Shown piece after piece: positions 1 to 5,284 of a stretch of 7,346 bases of DNA; positions within the stretch are counted from its first letter, which is position 1, and every line of letters starts with the position of its first letter. The notes beneath the pieces are model-generated. The model ran no database searches and had not been told where the DNA came from. It saw only the letters and a list, made by a program, of their open reading frames with translations. Both the position numbers and the translations under genes were made by a program. The stretch covers positions 1 through 7,346 of the forward strand of contig CALMWO010000043.1 of assembly GCA_937873805.1 (NCBI GenBank), read 5' to 3'. The stretch comes from an uncultured Hyphomonadaceae bacterium. GTDB lineage: Bacteria > Pseudomonadota > Alphaproteobacteria > Caulobacterales > Hyphomonadaceae.

Positions 1-2183
1 CTCAGGGCATCAAGGCTGACGAGTTCGCCATCCTGCTCGACCGGCTGGGCCGCGCGCCAAACAAGGTGGAATTGGGCATCTTCTCGGTGATGTGGTCGGA
101 GCACTGCTCCTACAAGTCCACGCGCCGGCATCTGGGGAAGTTTCCGACCAAGGGTCCGCGCGTGATCCAGGGGCCGGGCGAGAATGCCGGCGTTGTCGAT
201 ATCGGTGATGGTCAGGCGTGCATCTTCAAGATGGAGAGCCACAACCACCCATCCTATATCGAGCCGCGTCAGGGCGCGGGCACGGGCGTGGGCGGCATCC
301 TGCGCGACGTGTTCACGATGGGCGCGCGGCCGGTGGCGCTGGTGAATGCTTTGCGCTTTGGCGACCCGAGCCATCCGAAGACGCGCAGCCTCGTGGCCGG
401 CGTCGTTTCGGGCATCGGCGGATACGGCAATTGCGTGGGCGTGCCGACGGTGGCGGGCGAGACGCAGTTCCACAAAGGCTATAACGGCAACATCCTGGTC
501 AACGCGATGGCGGTTGGCCTCGCGCAGACGGACAACATCTTCTACTCGCGCGGCGCAGAGCCGGGGAACGCGATCTTCTATGTGGGATCGAAGACGGGCC
601 GTGACGGTATCCATGGCGCGACGATGGCTTCGGCCGAATTCTCCGAAGGCGATGAAGAGAAGCGCCCGACCGTGCAGGTTGGCGACCCCTTCACCGAGAA
701 GCTGCTGATCGAGGCGTGCCTTGAGCTGATGGCGACGGACTGGATTCAATCCATTCAGGACATGGGCGCAGCCGGCCTCACCTCCTCCTCCGTCGAGATC
801 GCGGACAAGGGCTGCGTCGGCGTCGAGATGGACATGGACAAGGTGCCCCAGCGCGAAACCGGCATGACGGCTTACGAGATCATGCTGTCTGAGAGCCAAG
901 AGCGGATGCTGATGGTTCTGAAGCCCGGCAAGGAAGCGGATGCGAAGAAGATCTTCGACAAGTGGGATCTCGACGCCGAAGTGATCGGCTACACCACGAA
1001 CACCGGCCGCCTCGTGCTGAAGCAGCAGGGACAGGTGGTGTGCGATATTCCGGTGCCGCCGTTGAGCCAGGACGCACCGAACTATGACCGGCCGTGGAAC
1101 GAGCCGAAGCCCGCGCCCGCGCTGGACGTCTCGAAATATCCCGAGCCCAAGGACTATGGCGCGGCGCTGATCAAGCTGATGTCATCGCCGGACATGGCGT
1201 CGAAACGGTGGATCTGGGAGCAGTATGACCGCCACGTGATGGGCGACACGATCGATAGTTCGCAGTCGGGCGGTGACGCGGCCATCGTGCGCATCCACGG
1301 CACCAACAAGGCGCTGGCGATCTGCTCGGATTGCAACCCGCACTATGTGGCGGCTGATCCCTATGAGGGCGGCAAGCAGGCAGTGGCCGAGGCCTACCGC
1401 AACCTGTCCGCCGTCGGCGCGACGCCGATTGCGATCACCGACAACCTGAACTTCGGCAACCCGGAAAAGCCCGACACGATGGGCGTGATCGTGAAAGCGA
1501 TCGAAGGCATGGCCGAAGCGTGCCGCGCGCTCGACTTTCCGGTCGTGAGCGGCAACGTCTCGCTCTACAACGAGACCGATGGCGTGGGTATTCCGCCGAC
1601 GCCGGTGGTGGGCGGGATCGGGCTGATCGAGAACCTCGATCACATTGCGACGCTGAAGGGCGCGCAGGCCAATGATGTGCTGATCATTGTTGGCGACACC
1701 AAAGGACATCTGGGCGCGTCGGCCTATGCGCGCGTTGTGCTAGGGCTTGATGGCGTGGCGGCTGGCTCGGCGCCGGCGGTCGATCTGGCGATCGAGAAGC
1801 GGAACGCGGCTTTCGTGCGCAAGCTGATCGCTGACGGTCTGGTCAACGGCGTGCACGATGTCAGCGAGGGCGGCATCGCCTGCGCAGCAGTCGAGATGGC
1901 GCTGTCATCGGGCCATGGCGTCGTGCTGAGCGGCGACTGGACGGCGGCGCAGCTGTTCGGCGAGGATCAGGCGCGCTACGTGCTGTCCGTGCATGTTGAT
2001 CATGCGGAAGAAGTCGTCGCCCGCATCAAGCGCGAGCTTGCGCCGGCAGACGCGAACCGCATCACGATCGGCGGCATCCGCCACGAAACCATCGTCGGCT
2101 GGAAAGGCTTCGGCCCAGTAGCGCTGGCCGATATTCGCGCCGCACACGAAGGCTGGCTGCCGGGGTATATGGCGGGCACCTAA
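1..2183 (+). CDS. purL: Phosphoribosylformylglycinamidine synthase subunit PurL (5' end outside window)
   Basis: This is the large subunit of FGAM synthase, which converts FGAR, glutamine-derived ammonia and ATP to FGAM in cytosolic purine synthesis, working with PurQ and PurS. The reading frame is open from base 3, so the first codons lie left of the window; the GTG at 66 is internal (Val). 726 residues are visible, which suits the small PurL type (about 740) that needs separate PurS/PurQ. Seen motifs: SEHCSYKS near the N-terminus (catalytic His region), GPGENAG, MESHNHPSYIEP with GAGTGVGG (nucleotide/phosphate binding in the first half), GVPTVAGE, then in the second half DSSQSGGDA, DNLNFGNPE, GNVSLYNE and HDVSEGGIA. 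The two similar halves match the duplicated AIRS/PurM-like fold of the family. The frame is intact with no frameshift and ends in TAA. Identification is very secure. Confidence 0.97.
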   Translation, partial: QGIKADEFAILLDRLGRAPNKVELGIFSVMWSEHCSYKSTRRHLGKFPTKGPRVIQGPGENAGVVDIGDGQACIFKMESHNHPSYIEPRQGAGTGVGGILRDVFTMGARPVALVNALRFGDPSHPKTRSLVAGVVSGIGGYGNCVGVPTVAGETQFHKGYNGNILVNAMAVGLAQTDNIFYSRGAEPGNAIFYVGSKTGRDGIHGATMASAEFSEGDEEKRPTVQVGDPFTEKLLIEACLELMATDWIQSIQDMGAAGLTSSSVEIADKGCVGVEMDMDKVPQRETGMTAYEIMLSESQERMLMVLKPGKEADAKKIFDKWDLDAEVIGYTTNTGRLVLKQQGQVVCDIPVPPLSQDAPNYDRPWNEPKPAPALDVSKYPEPKDYGAALIKLMSSPDMASKRWIWEQYDRHVMGDTIDSSQSGGDAAIVRIHGTNKALAICSDCNPHYVAADPYEGGKQAVAEAYRNLSAVGATPIAITDNLNFGNPEKPDTMGVIVKAIEGMAEACRALDFPVVSGNVSLYNETDGVGIPPTPVVGGIGLIENLDHIATLKGAQANDVLIIVGDTKGHLGASAYARVVLGLDGVAAGSAPAVDLAIEKRNAAFVRKLIADGLVNGVHDVSEGGIACAAVEMALSSGHGVVLSGDWTAAQLFGEDQARYVLSVHVDHAEEVVARIKRELAPADANRITIGGIRHETIVGWKGFGPVALADIRAAHEGWLPGYMAGT

Positions 2184-2204
2184 CCGGGTTTTCCAGCGCA
2201 CGCT

Positions 2205-2245
2205 CGTCCTTCAACGAATGCACGCCTCACGTGCTGCCGAGGATG
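2205..2245. repeat. Imperfect palindrome downstream of purL, REP-like or stem-loop
   Basis: About 20 bases after the purL stop, an inner stem GCACG/CGTGC (2220-2224 with 2230-2234, loop CCTCA) sits inside an outer stem formed by 2205-2211 and 2239-2245 (seven pairs, two of them G-U). No T-run follows, so it is not a classical Rho-independent terminator. The outer arms (a CGTCCTTC-like left arm and a GAGGATGAGG right arm) resemble degenerate dispersed palindromes I recall from alphaproteobacterial intergenic regions. That resemblance is from memory, not a search. It may instead protect or trim the purL mRNA end. Confidence 0.4.
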
Positions 2246-2324
2246 AGGACTACGGGAAGCAAGCGCTTCGCGACGTGAAGCTTCGGACATGCGGGAACCT
2301 GACGCATTCGACATGATGGAACCC

Positions 2325-2349
2325 GGAACGGGGCCAGGTGGGTTGCGTT
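2325..2349 (+). promoter_or_regulatory. EcfG-type general stress promoter for the DUF4142 gene
   Basis: GGAAC at 2325-2329 and CGTT at 2346-2349 are separated by exactly 16 bases. The established EcfG/SigT consensus in alphaproteobacteria is GGAAC, 16-17 bases, CGTT. The distance from the -10-like element to the ATG at 2393 is 43 bases, leaving a short 5' leader. Two further GGAAC words (2294-2298 and 2318-2322) lie just upstream without a correctly spaced CGTT. The match is exact in all nine consensus bases; activity is inferred. Confidence 0.65.
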
Positions 2350-2392
2350 GACCTCATGACGGGGATGGGGACGCAATCGCCTGGAGGAATCT

Positions 2393-3001
2393 ATGTCTCG
2401 TTTCATGCTTTTCGGCGCCGCGAGTCTGGCGGCACTGACGCTGGCCGCCTGTGGCGACAATATGAGCTCGAACGTCCTGACTGCGCCGACGACAGACATT
2501 GCTTCGGCCTCCCCTGCTTCCGCCGAGAATGCGGCGCGCGAGGCGCAGGACTTCGTCAATGCCGCAGGTCAGGCAAGCCTTGTTGAGATCCGCACGAGCG
2601 AGATGGCGCTTGAGAAATCATCGAGCGCCGACGTGAAGGCGTTTGCGCAGATGATGATCGACAACCACAAGGCGGCGATCGACAAGCTGAAGGCTGCGGC
2701 TTCCGCCGCATCGCTGATGCCGCCTGCCGACGTGCTGGATGATTTCCACATGCGCCGCATCAATGATCTGGTCGAGACGGATGGCGACGCCGATTTCGAC
2801 GCGGACTATGCCGCCCTTCAGATCGACGCCCACAATGACGCGATCAAGCTGTTCGAGGATTATGCGAGGGACACGGATGCAACAGCGCAGCTGAAAATGT
2901 TCGCCGACGAAACCTTGCCGACCCTGCAGGTCCACAAGGCCGAGGCGGAAAAAATCCGCGACATCGCAACGAAGACCGACAAAACGGCCAATCCCAGCTA
3001 G
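2393..3001 (+). CDS. DUF4142 family lipoprotein (ferritin-like four-helix fold)
   Basis: This is a 202-residue exported protein. Residues 1-19 form a lipoprotein signal peptide ending in LTLAAC, so Cys20 is the predicted lipidation site; Gly21 at +2 does not match the inner-membrane retention signal, suggesting the outer membrane. A Ser/Ala/Thr-rich linker (about 22-48) leads to a helical DUF4142 domain (about 50-190) with the typical start DFVNAAGQASLVEI, then VKAFAQMMIDNHKAAIDKL. Glu65, His92, His147 and His181 sit in successive helices in the style of ferritin-like metal ligands, but metal binding is not established for the family. The molecular function is unknown. The ATG start is supported by GGAGGA at 2383-2388. 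An EcfG-type promoter upstream and a strong stem-loop downstream make it a likely single-gene, stress-induced unit. Family call is strong; location and regulation are inferred. Confidence 0.88.
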   Translation: MSRFMLFGAASLAALTLAACGDNMSSNVLTAPTTDIASASPASAENAAREAQDFVNAAGQASLVEIRTSEMALEKSSSADVKAFAQMMIDNHKAAIDKLKAAASAASLMPPADVLDDFHMRRINDLVETDGDADFDADYAALQIDAHNDAIKLFEDYARDTDATAQLKMFADETLPTLQVHKAEAEKIRDIATKTDKTANPS

Positions 3002-3023
3002 GGACGCGCCTGACGTGAGCAAA

Positions 3024-3061
3024 AGGACGCAGCGTCCCTCAAATGAGGTACGCTGCGTTCT
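3024..3061 (+). terminator. Strong stem-loop after the DUF4142 gene, probable terminator
   Basis: Bases 3024-3040 pair with 3045-3061 around an AAAT loop: 16 pairs including one G-U, with a single C/T mismatch. The core is ACGCAGCG against CGCTGCGT. It starts 22 bases after the stop codon. On the + strand only a weak T-rich stretch follows; on the opposite strand the stem is followed by TTTT, so it would look better as a minus-strand terminator, yet no minus-strand gene lies there. It most likely ends or stabilises the lipoprotein mRNA and insulates bolA. Confidence 0.65.
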
Positions 3062-3065
3062 GCTA

Positions 3066-3093
3066 TTGTGCGGGACGAAAGCTGAACTAGATA
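3066..3093 (+). promoter_or_regulatory. Candidate housekeeping promoter for bolA
   Basis: TTGTGC at 3066-3071 and TAGATA at 3088-3093 are spaced by 16 bases. The overlapping CTAGAT also fits the CTANAW core of the alphaproteobacterial -10 box. It lies directly after the stem-loop that closes the previous unit and about 70 bases before the bolA start, where a promoter would be expected. The match is only moderate. Confidence 0.35.
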
Positions 3094-3111
3094 GCATCCG
3101 GGAAGACGACT

Positions 3112-3146
3112 GGATCCGACCGCGGGCGCGAACCGCGCGGCGATCC
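3112..3146 (+). other. Possible stem-loop in the bolA 5' leader
   Basis: GGATC (3112-3116) can pair with GATCC (3142-3146), and CCGCG (3120-3124) with CGCGG (3136-3140). An alternative inner hairpin is GCGCG/CGCGC (3126-3130 with 3134-3138). The structure ends two bases before the ribosome binding site, so it could affect translation. High GC makes chance pairing easy. Confidence 0.3.
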
Positions 3147-3147
3147 C

Positions 3148-3155
3148 GGGAGGGA
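3148..3155 (+). promoter_or_regulatory. Ribosome binding site that fixes the bolA start
   Basis: GGGAGGGA lies six bases before the ATG at 3162. It supports this start over the in-frame GTG at 3015, which would add 49 residues translated through a terminator-like hairpin and unlike any BolA N-terminus. Confidence 0.75.
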
Positions 3156-3161
3156 CGATTT

Positions 3162-3395
3162 ATGGCAATGGATCGAGCGACGCTCGAAGGCTATCTACGC
3201 GACGCGTTTCCAGACGCCGTGATCGCGCTGAAGGATCTTGCCGGCGATAACGATCACTGGAGCGCAGAGATCGTCTCGGAGCAATTCCGCGGCAAGACGC
3301 GCGTGGCGCAACATCAGCTGGTGTACGCCGCCCTCAAAGGCCGGATGGGTGGCGTGCTTCACGCGCTTGCCCTGACGACCCGGGCTCCGGACTGA
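3162..3395 (+). CDS. bolA: BolA-family protein, partner of monothiol glutaredoxin
   Basis: This 77-residue protein spans the whole small BolA fold. Family knowledge: BolA proteins form heterodimers with CGFS glutaredoxins that bridge a [2Fe-2S] cluster and take part in iron-sulfur trafficking or iron sensing; some also bind nucleic acid. Seen: an N-terminal helix (MDRATLEGYLRDAFP), the loop with His32 (GDNDHW), the strand AEIVSEQFRGK, and the helix with the near-invariant His51 (RVAQHQLVYAALKGRMGG). His51 and a loop residue such as His32 are the expected cluster ligands. The short form with FRGK/HQLVYAAL is typical of alphaproteobacterial BolA genes that sit near grxD, and grxD is two genes downstream here. 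The reductase gene starts 15 bp later, so the two are probably co-transcribed. An alternative start is the ATG two codons on. Confidence 0.93.
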   Translation: MAMDRATLEGYLRDAFPDAVIALKDLAGDNDHWSAEIVSEQFRGKTRVAQHQLVYAALKGRMGGVLHALALTTRAPD

Positions 3396-3410
3396 AGGGA
3401 CGCTGGCCGC

Positions 3411-4259
3411 GTGGCTGATTCCAACCGCGACAATGCGATCGGCGTGCGCCGCCTCGGCTTCGGGGTGAGTGGGCCGCATGGCTCGCCACTGGTGCGGCCG
3501 GAAGCGACGGTGGCCATGGTCATGCACGCCTTTGCCTTGGGCGTGCGCGTGTTCGATACGGCGCCTGCGTATGGCAATGGCGAGGCCGAGCGCAGGCTTG
3601 GCGAGGCGCTGGCGCGGCTGCCGACCTATGATCCGATCGTGTCGACGAAGGTGGGGATCAAGACGTCCGGCCTTACAAAGCGGGCGCACGATTTCGAGCC
3701 GGAAAGTGTGCGCAGATCGATTGAAGGCTCTCTGCAGAGGCTGCGGCGCAGCCGGGTGGACTGGCTGTTCCTGCACGGGCCGCCGATCGGGGCGCTGACC
3801 GACGCGCTGCTGAAGACGCTGGTCGACCTGAAGTTCAAGGGCGATATCGGCGAAATTGGCGTCTGTGGACGCGGCGATGAACTTGATGCTGCGGCCGCGA
3901 CGGGCCAGTTCACCCTGTTCATGACGCCGGTTCATGCCGGACTGGAGCCCCATCAGCTGGCTCGACTTCAGCGCTTGCGGGCGGTCGGAGAACTGATCGG
4001 GATCGAAACGCTCGCGCCGGCCAAGCGGCGCTTTCCGGCGCCGGTGAGCGCAGGCGCGACATGGCAGCTGGCGCGCGCCCTGCTGGGCCGGGCGGGGCCC
4101 GTGCCGCCAACCCCCATGACGGCCGACGAGGCCCTGAACTGGTCCCTGCGGGACGGCGGCGCCCACAGGGTGATCACGACGACTTCGCGGCTGGATCACC
4201 TCGAATCCAACGTCTATGCGGTCACGAACCCCGGCGGCGGACGCTTGATTAGCGGCTGA
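3411..4259 (+). CDS. Aldo/keto reductase
   Basis: This 282-residue TIM-barrel oxidoreductase probably uses NAD(P)H to reduce an aldehyde or ketone; the substrate is unknown. The catalytic tetrad of the superfamily is complete: Asp49 and Tyr54 in FDTAPAYGNGEAE, Lys80 in VSTKVG, His122 in WLFLHGPP. The C-terminal segment HRVITTTSRLDHLESN fits the cofactor-binding end of the family. Length is slightly below the usual 290-330, with a short barrel end. The start is a GTG at 3411, the first plausible codon after the bolA stop; GAAGGGA at 3394-3400 overlaps that stop and lies ten bases upstream, somewhat far. Context is distinctive: it sits between bolA and grxD, so a role in redox or carbonyl-stress defence is possible but only inferred. 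The D-threo-aldose 1-dehydrogenase-like subgroup is the nearest match I recognise. Confidence 0.88.
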   Translation: MADSNRDNAIGVRRLGFGVSGPHGSPLVRPEATVAMVMHAFALGVRVFDTAPAYGNGEAERRLGEALARLPTYDPIVSTKVGIKTSGLTKRAHDFEPESVRRSIEGSLQRLRRSRVDWLFLHGPPIGALTDALLKTLVDLKFKGDIGEIGVCGRGDELDAAAATGQFTLFMTPVHAGLEPHQLARLQRLRAVGELIGIETLAPAKRRFPAPVSAGATWQLARALLGRAGPVPPTPMTADEALNWSLRDGGAHRVITTTSRLDHLESNVYAVTNPGGGRLISG

Positions 4260-4293
4260 TCCGGCCTTAGCTGAGAGCTGTAAGCCGCTTTTT
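4251..4293 (+). terminator. Rho-independent terminator or leader hairpin between the reductase gene and grxD
   Basis: Two alternative stems end just before a run of T (4289-4293). One is AGCGGCT/AGCCGCT (4251-4257 with 4283-4289). The other pairs 4262-4269 with 4281-4287 (CGGC, a bulged C, TTA against TAAGCCG), with an 11-base loop. Either gives a G+C-rich hairpin followed by U residues. The first stem includes the first base of the reductase stop codon (TGA, 4257-4259). Only 16 bases separate the T-run from the grxD ATG, so there is no room for a promoter after it. Confidence 0.65.
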
Positions 4294-4309
4294 GTCCGGG
4301 AATGACGCC

Positions 4310-4639
4310 ATGTCCGACGTTAACGCACGCATCCAGGCCCTGGTTGATAGCAGCCCGGTGTTCCTGTTCATGAAGGGTTCGCCCACCTTTCCGCAGTGCG
4401 GCTTCTCGGCGACCGTGATCTCGATCCTCGACCATCTTGGCGTGCAGTACGACAGCGCCAACATCCTGGAAGACGCCGAGCTGCGCCAGGGCATCAAAGA
4501 TTTCTCGAACTGGCCGACCATCCCCCAACTCTATGTGAAGGGCGAGTTCATCGGCGGCTGCGACATCACCAAGGAGATGTTCCAGTCGGGCGAGCTCAAA
4601 TCGCTGCTGGTCGACAAGGGCGTGCTGCAGCCGGCCTGA
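4310..4639 (+). CDS. grxD: Monothiol glutaredoxin Grx4 (CGFS type)
   Basis: This 109-residue CGFS glutaredoxin assembles and passes on [2Fe-2S] clusters with glutathione and forms a mixed cluster with BolA. Seen: MKGSPTFPQCGFS with Lys22 and the active Cys30, WPTIPQLY with the Thr-Ile-cis-Pro turn (70-72), and GGCDI (82-86), all in the expected order and spacing for a single-domain cytosolic Grx4. The ATG at 4310 gives the standard N-terminus; an in-frame TTG at 4292 falls in the T-run of the terminator and is unlikely. The ribosome binding site is weak (CGGGAA near 4297-4302). It probably belongs functionally with bolA upstream, but a terminator-like hairpin separates it from the reductase, so its expression may depend on read-through or on a promoter inside the reductase gene. 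Confidence 0.96.
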   Translation: MSDVNARIQALVDSSPVFLFMKGSPTFPQCGFSATVISILDHLGVQYDSANILEDAELRQGIKDFSNWPTIPQLYVKGEFIGGCDITKEMFQSGELKSLLVDKGVLQPA

Positions 4640-4651
4640 GCCTGGGGCAAA

Positions 4652-5095
4652 CTACCAGTCGAGGCGGCGTTCCAGATCCTTGGTGACAGTCGCCATGGCG
4701 CCCGATCCCGATCGCGCACGGATGAGTTCGATAGCGGCCAGCGCCAGCTCTACGCCATCGATCGGCTTGGGCAGCGAGAGCGCGGCGCCGCGTAGCTCGG
4801 CCAGAAGAAGAACATGCTCCAGAGACTGACCGCGCGGGGCGTTGCCTGCCAGCGCGATGACAGGCGGCATGCCCGGCCGGCTGCACAGGTCGGCCACCAG
4901 ATCGAGACCGCCGGGGGTATCGACGCCGATAACAACGATGTCCCGATCCGCCAGAGACCCTTTGGAGACTGAAACCTGCTGGGGTGAAAGCGCCGAGAAG
5001 ACTATCGCTGGATGGCCGAGCGAGTCGGCCTCCGATCTCAGAAGATCATCGTCGTCGACGATGAGGATCCTCAATTGGCTTAGCAGCTTGCCCAT
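4652..5095 (-). CDS. Single-domain response-regulator-like protein with degenerate receiver
   Basis: This 147-residue protein has a receiver-type domain (about 8-125) and a short tail (about 125-147) with no recognisable output domain. Seen: the acidic strand-1 end ILIVDDDDLLR (Asp14-17), DIVVIGVDTPGGLD at strand 3, PPVIALAG at strand 4, and LPKP (Lys110-Pro111) at strand 5. Aligned by spacing with CheY (Pro four residues after the phospho-Asp; 43 residues from the first acidic residue), the phospho-acceptor position is Gly57 (codon GGC) and the conserved Thr/Ser position is Ala83, while the acidic pair and Lys-Pro remain. It is therefore probably a pseudo-receiver working without Asp phosphorylation. 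The frame is open upstream, but the ATG at 5095 gives the correct domain start; its ribosome binding site is weak. It converges on grxD with a 12-bp gap and diverges from ttcA. Partner and role are unknown. Confidence 0.75.
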   Translation of the reverse strand: MGKLLSQLRILIVDDDDLLRSEADSLGHPAIVFSALSPQQVSVSKGSLADRDIVVIGVDTPGGLDLVADLCSRPGMPPVIALAGNAPRGQSLEHVLLLAELRGAALSLPKPIDGVELALAAIELIRARSGSGAMATVTKDLERRLDW

Positions 5096-5164
5096 GTCCC
5101 AGCCCAGTTCTGCCTTTGGGACCGCGCCTGGATTGTTGCGAGCTCGATCCTGTCCCACCACAAG

Positions 5165-5191
5165 GGTTAACCAAAGGGGGCTAATAATTAG
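5165..5191. promoter_or_regulatory. AT-rich palindromic island in the divergent promoter region
   Basis: The 189-bp gap between the receiver gene and ttcA contains GGTTAACC (5165-5172, perfect palindrome) and CTAATAATTAG (5181-5191, perfect around a central A), eight bases apart in otherwise GC-rich DNA. TTAACCAA at 5167-5174 is one base off the TTAACCAT half-site known for CtrA, but no second TTAA at the full-site spacing is present. I could not assign convincing -35/-10 pairs on either strand. It is likely the operator or promoter area for one or both genes. Confidence 0.35.
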
Positions 5192-5270
5192 TTGCTTCTG
5201 GAACTGGGGTTGCCCCTGAGTGCGGTCCGGGAGTTCGCGTTGGTGGGAAAAGGGCCTATGAGGACCGCGC

Positions 5271-5279
5271 AAGGGAAGG
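5271..5279 (+). promoter_or_regulatory. Ribosome binding site supporting the ttcA start
   Basis: AAGGGAAGG lies five bases before the ATG at 5285. The competing in-frame ATG at 5258 has AAAGGG only three bases upstream. Spacing favours 5285, giving a 302-residue protein. Confidence 0.6.
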
Positions 5280-5284
5280 CGGAC

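Noticed and set aside
1182..1709. Minus-strand open frame (175 residues) opposite purL
   Set aside because: His/Arg/Asp-rich shadow of intact purL codons, with no motif or ribosome binding site.
2244..2295. Hairpin CTTCGC/GTGAAG near 2268-2282 as a purL terminator
   Set aside because: The stem is short with a G-U pair and a three-base loop, and no T-run follows.
3015..3161. N-terminal extension of bolA from a GTG at 3015
   Set aside because: It would read through the terminator-like hairpin and a GC-rich leader, gives an unlike-BolA sequence, and the ATG at 3162 has a strong ribosome binding site.
3195..4199. Long minus-strand open frame (334 residues) opposite bolA and the reductase gene
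   Set aside because: It is an antisense shadow in GC-rich DNA: the translation is Arg/His-rich without motifs, while the + strand there encodes two clear families.
5200..5240. A second EcfG-like promoter before ttcA (GGAAC at 5200-5204)
   Set aside because: No CGTT occurs at 16-17 bases; the nearest (5237-5240) is 32 bases away.
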